64,000 nucleotides of DNA from NCBI GenBank assembly GCA_905213905.1, contig CAJMKD010000001.1:196223-260222 (forward strand). Reading direction: 5' to 3'. How positions within the stretch are numbered: the first letter of the stretch is position 1; every line of letters begins with the position of its first letter. The stretch is from an uncultured Sutterella sp. GTDB lineage: Bacteria; Pseudomonadota; Gammaproteobacteria; Burkholderiales; Burkholderiaceae_F. Positions 15,020 through 24,582 of this stretch are shown here, piece after piece. Both the position numbers and the translations under genes were made by a program. The notes beneath the pieces were generated by a model, which saw only the letters and a program-made list of their open reading frames with translations, was not told the DNA's origin and made no database searches.

Positions 15020-16336
15020 TTACATGTCTTCTTCTTTGAGTGGAGCGCGCAGCTCAGCACGGACATTGTCCATTGCTGAATAGAAAGCTTTCATCATGAC
15101 AAGCCCAAGGAATTTACCTGCTTCCGTCACAACGATGCGGTCCGGATCATTCGGATCGTTTTCAATAGCACCAGCGATGCGCAACGCAAGCATCTCCTTG
15201 AAGAGATAGCGATCAACATCGACGCCATGAACTTCGCGGAAATATTTTCTTGAGAGGCGATGTGAGAATAAACCCAGCATCAGACGGTACTGCACGATTG
15301 CATGTTTGTCGAATTTGCGTTGGCGCTCTACGCCGGTGTTGCCCTGCGCAATTCGTTCACCGTAGCGTCGAAGGCTAAAGGTATTTACGTATAGGCTATC
15401 GCCCAAGAAACTGAAGGCGCCCGAGCCGACACCCAAATATTCATCGTAGTCGACGACATATTCGTCGAACCCCTCGTCATGCGTACGGCCGAATGTCCAA
15501 GATGTAAGGTGCTGATAGTGATCGCCGAGCGTGTCAACAATCGTTCGGTACTGGTCAGCAAGTTGGTTCCCTTTAGCTGCAATGGCCCCCTTAACGCTCT
15601 TTCTTGTCTGCGAAGTAATCATGAGCGGATAAGTCGTTACTTGGCGAGGATTGAGCTTGACGATTTTTTCCATATCGTCATGAATCGAGTCGAGCGTTTG
15701 TCCGCGGAACCCGAACATCATGTCGACATTGCAGGTAGGGAAAAGCTCTTTTGCATATTGCAGACGTTCATAGATCTGCTCACCCGAGCCGAATTTTTCG
15801 TAACGATCTGAAAGCTTCAGAATGTCGTCGTTGAAGCTTTGAACGCCGATCGACATGCGGTCGACCAAACCTTTGAGGTTCTTGAATGCGGGCGTTGTGA
15901 TGATCTGCGGGTCCGTTTCGCAGGAAACCTCTTGAATTGACGGAAAAAGCTTTTTCGCGTGCTCAATCGTCTTGATGAGTTCTTCTTCAATGATGGTGGT
16001 TGTACCGCCGCCAACGTACATGGAGTGAAAGTCGTAGCCGAGCGCCTTCACGTAGTCCATTTCCTTGCGCAGATTGACAAAATATTCACGCGCTTTCCAT
16101 TCTTTGAATAGAAAGCGATGAAATGTGCAGTATGTGCAAAGTGTGCGGCAGAAGGGGATGTGTGCGTAGAGCAGATATTTATGCCCTTCCTGCGGGAGCG
16201 GCGGATTCTTGAGAATAACCGGATCGCAGTGCAGGTAGCGCTGCGTGTAATAGTCCATCACTCGGTCCGTTACCCCGATCATCCATTCGGGAAGAAGTTT
16301 GCGGGGTGCAGGGACGTAGCTTGATTTGTCGTTCAT
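15020..16336 (-). CDS. Coproporphyrinogen III oxidase-family radical SAM protein (HemW/HemN/HutW-like)
   Basis: A 438-aa radical SAM protein. The cluster motif CRTLCTYC sits in the context YAHIPFCRTLCTYCTFHRF, typical of the HemN/HemW/HutW group. Other family features are MYVGGGTTT, SCETDP, MSIGVQSFND and FGFRGQT. The C-terminus has the HemN-type winged-helix region. Members range from anaerobic coproporphyrinogen oxidase to heme chaperone HemW and heme-degrading HutW/ChuW, and I cannot choose between them. The ATG at 16336 is preferred over a TTG at 16381; neither has a good Shine-Dalgarno sequence. It lies downstream of the acyl-CoA synthetase on the same strand and has its own terminator. 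Confidence 0.75.
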   Translation of the reverse strand: MNDKSSYVPAPRKLLPEWMIGVTDRVMDYYTQRYLHCDPVILKNPPLPQEGHKYLLYAHIPFCRTLCTYCTFHRFLFKEWKAREYFVNLRKEMDYVKALGYDFHSMYVGGGTTTIIEEELIKTIEHAKKLFPSIQEVSCETDPQIITTPAFKNLKGLVDRMSIGVQSFNDDILKLSDRYEKFGSGEQIYERLQYAKELFPTCNVDMMFGFRGQTLDSIHDDMEKIVKLNPRQVTTYPLMITSQTRKSVKGAIAAKGNQLADQYRTIVDTLGDHYQHLTSWTFGRTHDEGFDEYVVDYDEYLGVGSGAFSFLGDSLYVNTFSLRRYGERIAQGNTGVERQRKFDKHAIVQYRLMLGLFSHRLSRKYFREVHGVDVDRYLFKEMLALRIAGAIENDPNDPDRIVVTEAGKFLGLVMMKAFYSAMDNVRAELRAPLKEEDM

Positions 16337-16387
16337 TTGTGTGTATTGCCGTGATGGGGAGCGAAAAAGCTGATTGTACAAAAGCCA

Positions 16388-16415
16388 GGACGACGGTTCC
16401 GATTGTGCGTCGTCC
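16388..16415 (-). terminator. Inverted repeat after the acyl-CoA synthetase gene
   Basis: GGACGACG (16388-16395) and CGTCGTCC (16408-16415) form a perfect 8-bp stem with a 12-nt loop. On the minus strand TTTT follows four bases later. It is probably a weak terminator separating the synthetase gene from the radical SAM gene. Confidence 0.45.
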
Positions 16416-16440
16416 GACTCAGGGTTATAGCGGTTAATTC

Positions 16441-18273
16441 TTAGCCGTGTGTTGCGTAAAGTTGCTCAATTTCTTTCTTGAAGCGTTGCGAAAGCGGTCC
16501 GCGCTTCAGCTTAAGCGTTGGTGTAAGAAGCCCGTTTTCGATGGTCCAAGGATCTTTCGTGAGCACAATCGCGCGTGGAAGCGCATAGTTTGGAAAATCA
16601 GATGCAGCAGCTTTCGCTCGTTTGAGCGCAGCGGTTTTTGCTGTGGGAGACGCGAGACTCTCTGGCCCTGTAGGTTCAAGTCCGAGAGAGTCTGTGAGTC
16701 GCTGCCATTCTGCTGGATCTACAACTGCAATGAGGCTGATGTAGGGCTTGTTTTCTCCGAGGATGTAAGTCTGGGCAAACAGCGGATCCGTTTCGATTGC
16801 CGACTCCAAGTCGGCTGGCGGCACTTTTTCACCGGTCGACGTGACAATAATTTCCTTGATGCGGCCTTTGATCTTTAAAAGACCATTGGCAGTAAATTCT
16901 CCTACATCGCCGGTTTTGAGCCAACCGTCTTTGGTGAATGCTGCCGCAGAGTCTTCTGGACGCCGCCAGTATCCTTTCATGACGGATGGGCCGCGGACCT
17001 GAATCTCATTGCTTTCTCCCAATCTAACTTCCAGGTTGCAGAAAGGCTTTCCGACCGTTTCGGGCTGATTAAGTTCAACGCAGTTGCCCGCAATAATCGG
17101 ACTGGTTTCTGTCATGCCATAGCCCTGAATGATTGGTAGCCCCAGACCGCAGAATGTCCGAGCGATTTTGGGATTGAGTGCAGCACCGCCTGAAATGGCA
17201 ATTCTTAATCTGCCGCCGAATTGAGCCTGCAGCATTGATGCAACCCGCTTCAAAAGCAAGCTTCGCATCATGCCATCAAGGCAGGCACGTGCGGTTTTTT
17301 CTATCGGCAGATGATTGCGGCGGCAGAAGTCGCGCCAGCCGATTTCTACTGCCCAATCAAACATAAACCGATTCGTTGCGCTTGACTTTGACAGCATGTT
17401 TTGAACGCGTGCGTAGATTCGTTCATAAACTCGCGGTACGGAAATGATGACTGTTGGCCGTACGGTTTTTAGATCCTCTGCAAGCAGCAGGATTGAACGG
17501 TTGTAAACGATTGTGCAGCCTGTTGCCAACGCCAAGTAATAGCCGGCAGTTCGCTCAAATGTATGTGACAGAGGCAGAAATGACAAGAAGACGTCGCCAA
17601 CTTGGGGCGAAACGCATTCGAGAGTTGCTTTGACGTTGCTGACAATGTTTTTATGTGTCAGCATTACCCCCTTGGGCCGACCTGTAGTGCCAGATGTATA
17701 GACAATGCCCGCGAGATCGTCTTCAAGCGGGCCTGCCGGCAACGGCATCGTTTGAGTTTCTCCAGAGCTCAGCCAATCTTCAAGTTTCATGATTTCGACG
17801 GGTTCATGCTCCTTGAAGATGTCGTCTGGTTCAGGATCGGTCACGACAACAAGGCGAAGATCCGGCATATCGACACCTGTACCCTGGATCTGACGCCAGC
17901 GAGCAAGCTTATTCGTAATAAGAACGCTTGCTTGACTGTCGATCAGAATGAAAGCACAGGCTCCCGGCGTGTCGATGGCGTGAAGCGGAACGGGAACAAT
18001 GCCATTTGCAAGTGCACTTTGATCCGCGCAAACGTTGTCGATGCCATTGGGCATCAGCACGGCAGCTCTGTCACCTCGCACGAAGCCGGCTTGGCACCAG
18101 GCACGGCGCCATCGCTCGATGAGATCGCCGAGGGTGCGATATGAAATACTTTCCCAGAGATTCGTTTTTCGGTCGTATTGACGCAACGCTTCCCTGTCTG
18201 CGTATTTTTCAATGCTGTTGCCTAACAATTCCGGCAGAGTCGTCAATCCGTCGAGTTCACTGGATCGGCCCAT
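16441..18273 (-). CDS. Long-chain fatty-acid CoA ligase (AMP-forming)
   Basis: A 610-aa member of the adenylate-forming enzymes that activates fatty acids to acyl-CoA through an acyl-AMP. Motifs include the P-loop GIVYTSGTTGRPKGVMLTH, the A5 motif QGYGMTETSP, LKTGDVGEF and the hinge GRIKEIIVTSTGEKV. The overall layout matches the long-chain (FadD15/eukaryotic ACSL) type. The ATG at 18273 has AGGA about 10 bp upstream; a TTG at 18282 would be too close to it. No signal peptide is visible, so it is likely cytoplasmic or membrane-associated. No beta-oxidation genes are nearby, so it may serve phospholipid synthesis from exogenous fatty acids. Chain-length preference is inferred. Confidence 0.9.
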   Translation of the reverse strand: MGRSSELDGLTTLPELLGNSIEKYADREALRQYDRKTNLWESISYRTLGDLIERWRRAWCQAGFVRGDRAAVLMPNGIDNVCADQSALANGIVPVPLHAIDTPGACAFILIDSQASVLITNKLARWRQIQGTGVDMPDLRLVVVTDPEPDDIFKEHEPVEIMKLEDWLSSGETQTMPLPAGPLEDDLAGIVYTSGTTGRPKGVMLTHKNIVSNVKATLECVSPQVGDVFLSFLPLSHTFERTAGYYLALATGCTIVYNRSILLLAEDLKTVRPTVIISVPRVYERIYARVQNMLSKSSATNRFMFDWAVEIGWRDFCRRNHLPIEKTARACLDGMMRSLLLKRVASMLQAQFGGRLRIAISGGAALNPKIARTFCGLGLPIIQGYGMTETSPIIAGNCVELNQPETVGKPFCNLEVRLGESNEIQVRGPSVMKGYWRRPEDSAAAFTKDGWLKTGDVGEFTANGLLKIKGRIKEIIVTSTGEKVPPADLESAIETDPLFAQTYILGENKPYISLIAVVDPAEWQRLTDSLGLEPTGPESLASPTAKTAALKRAKAAASDFPNYALPRAIVLTKDPWTIENGLLTPTLKLKRGPLSQRFKKEIEQLYATHG

Positions 18274-18553
18274 AGCGATCAAGTCCTAGTTTGGTTGCAA
18301 GATGAATGCGCCGTCGACGCACATCGATCGTTCGCAAGGACGCATGCATCCTTGCTGTATTGTGAGGATCTTAAGTCTAGCGGGACATTTCATGCTTGCG
18401 GTAGGTTGAAACCGCAAATTCAAACAACGTTTAAGCGGAGGAGGCACGCAACGCCGTCTTCAATGATTTTCAAGTAAATTAACAGAAGTGAGCATTAACT
18501 CATAAAACTATGAGCTATAGATGTGCCAGGCAGTCCTCCGCTGATAATGCCCT
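18274..18553. other. 280-bp gap between uup and the acyl-CoA synthetase
   Basis: No gene is visible. It contains two small inverted repeats: TTGCGGT/ACCGCAA near 18391-18413 and CTCATA/TATGAG near 18498-18513. Neither has a T-run. The gap should hold the end of the uup transcript and the promoter of the acyl-CoA synthetase, but I could not assign a -10/-35 pair with confidence. Confidence 0.4.
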
Positions 18554-20380
18554 TCAGACCCCCTCGATTTGTTCGCGTTTCGTTTCCAGTTCTTCCCAGC
18601 GATCGTAGCTTTCCGTAAGCGCTTCACCGATTGCTTTGAGGCGCTCGTTGTCTGCTTTAATGACTTCTACGCCTTGAGCGTGATAATCCGAAGCACTCAT
18701 TTTTTCTATAAGAGCGCTCTGTTCGGCTTCGAGAGTCTCAATACGTTTTGGCAACTCTTCAAGCTCTTTGTTTTCCTTGTAGCTCATCCGAAGCTTTTGG
18801 GGCTTCACTTTATTTTTCGGCTGCAGAGGAATTTCTTTTGGTTCCTGTTTTTCTGGTTCAACAGGCTGGGGGCGCTGTGCAAGCCAATCTGAATAACCGC
18901 CTACGTATTCACGCCAGCGGCCATCGCCCTCGGGGGCGAGCACTTCCGTGACAACGTTGTCAAGAAAGCGCCGGTCGTGACTAACCAAAATGATGGTGCC
19001 AGGGTAGCTCATCAGCGTTTGCTCAAGGAGCTCAAGCGAGTCGATGTCAAGATCGTTTGTTGGTTCATCAAGAACGAGTAAATTTGCGGGAAGCGCGAAG
19101 AGCCGAGCTAGCAAAAGGCGATTTCGTTCGCCGCCGGATAGCGAACTTACGGGAACTTTTGCTCTTCTTGCAGGAAAAAGGAAATCGTTCAAGTAAGCAA
19201 CGATGTGTTTCTTTTGACCCGCAATTTCCACCCAATCGGAGCCTGGAGAAATGGTTTCAGCAACTGTTTTCGTCAGATCAAGCTGCTCTCGCAGCTGATC
19301 AAAATAAGCAATCTTGAGGTTGGTGCCGAGCCGGACGGAACCTGCATCGGGATCGATTTTGCCAAGCAGCAGTTTGATGAGCGTGCTTTTGCCGACGCCA
19401 TTGTGACCGATTAAACCGAGACGATCCCCACGCATAAGCGTGAAGTCAAGGTTTTTAACAACGGCATGGCCGGCAAATGATTTGCAAAGGCCTTTGACTT
19501 CAGCAACGATTTTTCCGCTTTTCTCACCCGCGTCGATCTTGAGGTTGATAGATCCCATTCTTTCGCGACGTGCCGCTCGCTCACGGCGCAGTTGCTCGAG
19601 TCGGCGGACGCGTCCCTCATTGCGAGTTCTTCGCGCTTCAATGCCTTTTCGTATCCAGACTTCCTCCTGCGCCCAAAATTTATCGAATCGACGTCTAGCA
19701 ATCGTTTCCGCTTCTAGCTCTTCTTCTTTTCTGGACTCAAAGGCACTAAATGAGCCTGGATAAGAGCGGAGGATGCCACGGTCGAGCTCGACGATGCGAG
19801 TGACAACGTTATCGAGAAATTGTCTGTCGTGAGTGATGACAACAAGCGATCGTTGATTTTTGAACTCCAAGCGGCACAGATTCTCGAGACGACGAATTGC
19901 TTCGATATCCAAGTGGTTGGTTGGTTCGTCCAACAGCAGGAGATCGGGTGCTTGAGCAAATGCGAGCGCGAGTGCGGCACGCTTCTTTTCTCCGCCAGAT
20001 GCTTTTTTGGGAGAAAGATCAGGGTTGAGGTCAAAACGATGAAGATATTCATCAAGGCGCGCTAAACGACGCCATTGCTCGCGTTCGTCACTCGCAATAT
20101 CCAGCCTTCCACGTTTAATCAGGCTTTCTCTAATTGTTTCAGCGTCCGGCAGGAACGGTTCTTGCTCTACATAGCTGACCAAGAGGCCATCCTGTTTTTG
20201 AATATCGCCGTCGTCGAGCTTAAGCTTGCTCGCCAGCACGGCGAGCATTGAACTTTTACCTGTCCCGTTCCTACCAATGAGACCAACCCGTTCTCCGCTC
20301 TCAAGGGAAAAAGCGGCATTGTCGAGAAGCGGCAGGTCGCCCCACGCGAGACTTGCATTAAGAAGAGTGATAAGAGCCAT
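18554..20380 (-). CDS. uup: ABC-F family ATPase Uup
   Basis: A 608-aa cytoplasmic ABC-F protein with two ATPase domains and no membrane segment. Uup-type proteins act on ribosomes or branched DNA and affect transposon excision. The first domain has GLIGRNGTGKSS and signature SGGEKKRAALA; the second has GLIGHNGVGKST and LSGGERNRLLLA. Each has a Walker B followed by DEPTNHLD or DEPTNDLD. The linker between domains is rich in Arg. The last 80 residues form the Uup-type coiled-coil DNA-binding tail (RMSYKENKELEELP onward). The start at 20380 gives the family N-terminus MALITL. It lies 106 bp after the LpoA-like gene on the same strand. Confidence 0.93.
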   Translation of the reverse strand: MALITLLNASLAWGDLPLLDNAAFSLESGERVGLIGRNGTGKSSMLAVLASKLKLDDGDIQKQDGLLVSYVEQEPFLPDAETIRESLIKRGRLDIASDEREQWRRLARLDEYLHRFDLNPDLSPKKASGGEKKRAALALAFAQAPDLLLLDEPTNHLDIEAIRRLENLCRLEFKNQRSLVVITHDRQFLDNVVTRIVELDRGILRSYPGSFSAFESRKEEELEAETIARRRFDKFWAQEEVWIRKGIEARRTRNEGRVRRLEQLRRERAARRERMGSINLKIDAGEKSGKIVAEVKGLCKSFAGHAVVKNLDFTLMRGDRLGLIGHNGVGKSTLIKLLLGKIDPDAGSVRLGTNLKIAYFDQLREQLDLTKTVAETISPGSDWVEIAGQKKHIVAYLNDFLFPARRAKVPVSSLSGGERNRLLLARLFALPANLLVLDEPTNDLDIDSLELLEQTLMSYPGTIILVSHDRRFLDNVVTEVLAPEGDGRWREYVGGYSDWLAQRPQPVEPEKQEPKEIPLQPKNKVKPQKLRMSYKENKELEELPKRIETLEAEQSALIEKMSASDYHAQGVEVIKADNERLKAIGEALTESYDRWEELETKREQIEGV

Positions 20381-20486
20381 GCTGGTGTTTAAAAGCTTTG
20401 GGCAAATATGTCTCGAAGACTGCATGCGGCGTAGAGCGCACTTGCAGGTTCTGAAAACAGCGGATGGTGAAAAAATAAAGCGAAGA

Positions 20487-22301
20487 CTAATGAGCCTGTT
20501 CGACGCCCTGTAGTTCAGAGTCTCGATTGCTGTCGCTTTCTAGGTTGAGAGAAGACAGAGTTTCGTCAGAATTTGCCGTTGAACCATTATTTGCCGGCAT
20601 CGTGCCGGGCATTGCTTTGAAAGATTCATCATCTCGAAGAATCGGTGTTGCTTCCGTCGCATAGTTAGGGGCCAGAGGGGTTGAAGTGTCGCTTGAAAGA
20701 GGTCGTTTTACTGGCGGCAACATCGGTGTCGGTACGGGATCCGGAATTGTCTGCTGAGGGCTGATGATGATCGATTTGACATCAGTCCTTCGTACGTCAT
20801 TAAAGATTTCATCCACTTGTACAAGTGGAGTATTCGTTTCTGCAATTGGCTTGGGGGGCTGGATGTTCGGAAGCTCGGGAGTTGAAATAAGGTCAGGAGC
20901 TACTTCAATCAAATGCCCCTCTCGAACAATAATGGTCTGCGGCGTGCGGGTCACTTCGGCAGACTGTTTCCGATCCAACTGTAGGAAGCCAGTTTCGCCA
21001 TGGAACTGGATGATTTGACGCTTTATTGACCATTGCTGTGCTAGTTCGTAGGCGTCGGCGCCGAGCGCAAAAAGTCGCTTCGCTGCCAAAGAGTAAGGCA
21101 TTGCCGTTTCAAAGCGAGCTTCAAAACCTTGTGCGTCATAGCGCACTATTAGAGGGCATTCGGAAAAAACGACATTTTCAAGGTCGTAGGCAAGCGCAGC
21201 AGAAGTTGAGCTTGTTCGCGGATCGCCAGGATTAGATGCGGAGGTAGCCCAGACGCGCATTTCCCGAGGAAGCCGGTTTCGAACAAGGCTTGCCGTTTGT
21301 GCATCCAGTGCCAGCAAAGATGCCTGATAAGGTGGCTCCGTTGTGGCTATTTGGGCGCGACGCTCAGCCTGGATCGCAGCAATTCTTCGCTTGAGTTGAG
21401 TGGAGCCTGCCGCATAATGCTTGCGGGCTTCCGCCGTTTTTTCTCTGTATACAAGTTCTTCTTCTTCGGTAAGTTTCGGCTCGATGCTTTTTTGTAAGGT
21501 TGGAAGTGTTTCTTCCGAAATGGTAATGACGTTGTAATTTACATGCGCAGCGGCGAGTTCCTGTTGAAATGTTTCGGCGATGCGCTGCTCCCAGGCACCT
21601 TGTGAAACCAAAATGGCGATCTGAGGGAATCCATATCGATCAGAATAGGCGGGCAGGGCTTTTACGGCCAGACGAGCAATGTATTTCGCTTCCGTTTCTG
21701 TCGAAACCGACATCATGATTAAATTGTCGGGAACAGGCGCAGACTGCGCTTGAGAAGGAATGTTGAGGGCGACGGTCGGCAGCGGAAGAGATTCTCGGGC
21801 GGCTATATTCTCTACAGCATTGCGTTCCAAGGGGCCCACGACGACGTCAGCACCAGCGGCAACGGCAGCGTCAAGCTGGTCGTCAAGGGTGGCAGTGGAC
21901 GGCGCTTCAATTAAGAGGATATTGGCTGGGCGCGCACTTGTTTTGCTTGCTGCCATAAGGCCGTTGCCGACAATTTTTGCAGCAGCCATAAAAGGAGAAC
22001 CGTCCTGTGGCATCAGTAGTGCGATTGTCAGAGGACGACCTGCTTCTGCAACATCCACGGGACGCAACTGCTGAATCGATTCAGTCGTCAATTTCGGGGC
22101 AGATACCGGTGCGCTTCCTTCCTGCTGTAACGAAGCGTCGGTATGCGAGATATTTTTTTGGACATTGACTGATGAAATGCCTGTTGTCGGCATAGCTGTT
22201 TCCGACAGCATTTCCGACTCAGTGCACAAGCCCAAAACGGGTAAAGTTAAAAGCACTACGCTGATACAGCGGGCAGCAATTGCCCTATTGACTTCCAACA
22301 T
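20487..22301 (-). CDS. LpoA/LppC-type penicillin-binding-protein activator
   Basis: A 604-aa exported protein. Residues 1-26 look like a signal peptide ending in VLGLC; the residue before Cys is Leu, so the lipobox is poor and lipidation is uncertain. From about residue 90 it follows the periplasmic-binding-like fold of LpoA/LppC (RPLTIALLMPQDGSPFMAAAKIVGNGLMAA region, then VVGPLERNAV). The N-terminal TPR half of E. coli LpoA is missing. The last 110 residues are rich in Pro, Ser and Thr and probably disordered. Such proteins stimulate PBP1-type peptidoglycan synthases at the outer membrane. Its ATG overlaps a possible rsmI start on the other strand. Confidence 0.8.
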   Translation of the reverse strand: MLEVNRAIAARCISVVLLTLPVLGLCTESEMLSETAMPTTGISSVNVQKNISHTDASLQQEGSAPVSAPKLTTESIQQLRPVDVAEAGRPLTIALLMPQDGSPFMAAAKIVGNGLMAASKTSARPANILLIEAPSTATLDDQLDAAVAAGADVVVGPLERNAVENIAARESLPLPTVALNIPSQAQSAPVPDNLIMMSVSTETEAKYIARLAVKALPAYSDRYGFPQIAILVSQGAWEQRIAETFQQELAAAHVNYNVITISEETLPTLQKSIEPKLTEEEELVYREKTAEARKHYAAGSTQLKRRIAAIQAERRAQIATTEPPYQASLLALDAQTASLVRNRLPREMRVWATSASNPGDPRTSSTSAALAYDLENVVFSECPLIVRYDAQGFEARFETAMPYSLAAKRLFALGADAYELAQQWSIKRQIIQFHGETGFLQLDRKQSAEVTRTPQTIIVREGHLIEVAPDLISTPELPNIQPPKPIAETNTPLVQVDEIFNDVRRTDVKSIIISPQQTIPDPVPTPMLPPVKRPLSSDTSTPLAPNYATEATPILRDDESFKAMPGTMPANNGSTANSDETLSSLNLESDSNRDSELQGVEQAH

Positions 22302-22368
22302 GACTTCTCAAGCAAATATTTGGTCTGACAATTCTTTAATGGCAACAGCCGGTCTGCCGGAGCAGGAT

Positions 22369-23205
22369 ATGCCGTCGGGGGCTCTATATATGGTTGGAGT
22401 GCCCATTGGCAACCTTGGCGATATCACGCTCAGAGCGCTTTGGGTACTTTCAAGAGTCGACGCGGTGGCTGCTGAAGATACCCGAGAAACAAGAAAGTTG
22501 TTGGATCGTTTTGGACTTTCGCCCAAACTTCTTTCCGTGCGTGAGCATAACGAACGAGCTGGCGCAGAGCAAATCATCGCGCGGCTCGATGCCGGAGAAA
22601 AAGTTGCCATGGTGACGGATGCCGGAACCCCTGCTGTTTCAGATCCTGGTGCTCGGGTTGTTGACGCTGTGCTTGATGCAGGCAAGCGGGTGATTCCTAT
22701 TCCTGGCGCCAGTGCGGTAGTTACAGCATTATCCGCTGCGGGGCTGCTTGGCGAAGGCTTTCGTTTCGTCGGGTTCGTCCCGCCTCAGCCAAACGCAAGA
22801 CATAGCGTGCTTTCTGAGCTTGCGCATTATGAAAGACCTTTTGTACTTTATGAGGCGCCACACCGAATTATCAGTCTTCTCGAAGAATTAGGAGCAGTTT
22901 TGCAAAGCGGACGACGTGTCGTTATCGCTAGGGAACTTACGAAAAGATTTGAAACTATAACGAGGCTGCATGCTGAAGATCTTTCAGCGTGGGCACAGAG
23001 ACACGATCCCAAGGGGGAGTATGTAATCCTCATTGATGAAATGCGCTCTTCGGGGGTAGGCTTAAACGAGGAGGCGCGCAAATGGTTGAATGCGCTTTCT
23101 TCGGAGCTCCCTGCTTCCCGGTTGTCAGCCGTTGGTGCAAAGGCAACCGGTCTTCCCAGGCAGGTTATCTATGATTTCCTTTTGGGCAACAAACGGGATA
23201 GATAA
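22369..23205 (+). CDS. rsmI: 16S rRNA (cytidine1402-2'-O)-methyltransferase
   Basis: RsmI methylates the ribose of C1402 in the decoding centre of 16S rRNA, using SAM. Motifs are GALYMVGVPIGNLGDITLRAL at the start (split by strands), EDTRETRKLL, VTDAGTPAVSDPG and IPGASAVVTALSAAG. From the ATG at 22369 the protein is 278 aa, near the usual 280-290. This start has GGAG 6 bp upstream; ATGs at 22300 and 22339 lack one and the first would collide with the LpoA-like start. Divergence from the LpoA-like gene matches the usual yraL(rsmI)-lpoA pairing. The C-terminus is of normal length. Confidence 0.94.
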   Translation: MPSGALYMVGVPIGNLGDITLRALWVLSRVDAVAAEDTRETRKLLDRFGLSPKLLSVREHNERAGAEQIIARLDAGEKVAMVTDAGTPAVSDPGARVVDAVLDAGKRVIPIPGASAVVTALSAAGLLGEGFRFVGFVPPQPNARHSVLSELAHYERPFVLYEAPHRIISLLEELGAVLQSGRRVVIARELTKRFETITRLHAEDLSAWAQRHDPKGEYVILIDEMRSSGVGLNEEARKWLNALSSELPASRLSAVGAKATGLPRQVIYDFLLGNKRDR

Positions 23206-23273
23206 TAAGGATGGTTGTGGCTTGCCCGAGGAATTCCAATTATTAAAACTAAAGAAAGTTGGAGTCTGCACTT

Positions 23274-24557
23274 ATGACAGATATTTCCAAAAAGAACTCG
23301 GAGATCCCTCAGCAAACCGATGAAAAAACAGCGGCAGCACCTGTTGCGCCGACTTCTTCCGATGCTAATGTTGAAGCATCTGAGAAGCGAGGGGCATCAC
23401 GCACCGAAAAGCGCGAGCCGCTCTATGCCAACGAAAAAATTGATCGTCCCCCTCGTTTCCGTAACAGTCGAGACATTCTCAATCACCTTAAGGTTTCGAT
23501 GACGGAGCGGGGGTATGCGCGCAAAGAAGACGTTATTAACGACATTCTTTCAGGTCAGTCGCCAGAAGATCGTGAAAGCATTCTGCGTGCGCTTCTGAGC
23601 GAATTCAGTAAGCGTCGAGGCAAAACGCAACAGGAAAAAGAGGCTGAAGACAATCAGCTCAACCCAGATTGGCCCAAGGGCGCATACCCGTATGTCAATC
23701 GCATGCGCCGAAAAGTATATGAGGCTGAAAAATATCATCTGCAGGTTGAGTTGCTGAAGCTTCAGGCTTGGGTAAAAGAGACGGGGCAACGGGTTGTTAT
23801 CTTATTTGAAGGACGAGACGCAGCAGGCAAAGGCGGAACCATCAAGCGTTTCATGGAGCATCTCAATCCTCGTGGGGCACGTATCGTAGCTCTCGATAAG
23901 CCGACGGAAGCCGAGCGCGGACAATGGTATTTCCAACGCTATATTCAGCATTTGCCAACCAAGGGAGAAATCGTTTTCTTCGATCGCTCCTGGTATAACC
24001 GCGCCGGCGTCGAGCGTGTAATGGGCTTTTGCACAGACGATGAATACTACGAGTTCATGCGCGAAGTTCCTGGCTTTGAGCGCAACCTGGTTCGCAACGG
24101 CATTTATCTGATCAAGTTCTGGTTCTCCGTGAGCCGTGAAGAACAACGTCGCCGCTTCAAAGAGCGAGAAGTCTCTCCTCTTAAGCGCTGGAAGCTGTCT
24201 CCGATTGATCGAGCTTCGCTAGATCTTTGGGACAATTACACAGCAGCAAAAGAAGCGATGTTTTTCTCAACGGATACATCCGAAGCGCCTTGGACTGTCA
24301 TCAAGAGCGACGATAAAAAGCGCGCTCGCCTGAATGCCATGCGTTATGTGCTGAATGCCATTCCTTATGCGCATCGTAATTTGAAGGCAGTGGGGCCCGT
24401 CAATCCTCTTATTGTTGGGCGAGCAAGCGCCATGTTTGAGACGGCAGAAAATCATGGTGGTCTTGGCGGTATCGGGATGCCGCAGGCGTACAGCTCCGAT
24501 CTGCAGCCGCTGATCCTGCCGTCAGGGAAGAAGGCCGATAAGAAGTCGAAGAAGTAA
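23274..24557 (+). CDS. ppk2: Polyphosphate kinase 2
   Basis: PPK2 transfers phosphate between polyphosphate and nucleotides. It is 427 aa from an ATG with GGAG 9 bp upstream. The N-terminal 140 residues are charged and low in complexity (runs of Ala, Glu and Lys). The catalytic domain has Walker A FEGRDAAGKGGTIKR, the lid-like region YFQRYIQHLP, Walker B IVFFDRSWYNRAGVE, and the KFWFSVSREEQRRRF segment. This is the single-domain class I type, which mostly favours polyP-driven NDP phosphorylation; that preference is from family knowledge. It ends in KKADKKSKK. A strong terminator follows. A ppx gene at 51.6-53.1 kb could oppose it in polyP turnover. Confidence 0.95.
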   Translation: MTDISKKNSEIPQQTDEKTAAAPVAPTSSDANVEASEKRGASRTEKREPLYANEKIDRPPRFRNSRDILNHLKVSMTERGYARKEDVINDILSGQSPEDRESILRALLSEFSKRRGKTQQEKEAEDNQLNPDWPKGAYPYVNRMRRKVYEAEKYHLQVELLKLQAWVKETGQRVVILFEGRDAAGKGGTIKRFMEHLNPRGARIVALDKPTEAERGQWYFQRYIQHLPTKGEIVFFDRSWYNRAGVERVMGFCTDDEYYEFMREVPGFERNLVRNGIYLIKFWFSVSREEQRRRFKEREVSPLKRWKLSPIDRASLDLWDNYTAAKEAMFFSTDTSEAPWTVIKSDDKKRARLNAMRYVLNAIPYAHRNLKAVGPVNPLIVGRASAMFETAENHGGLGGIGMPQAYSSDLQPLILPSGKKADKKSKK

Positions 24558-24582
24558 ATGCTACTGATGCTTTAAAAGCACA

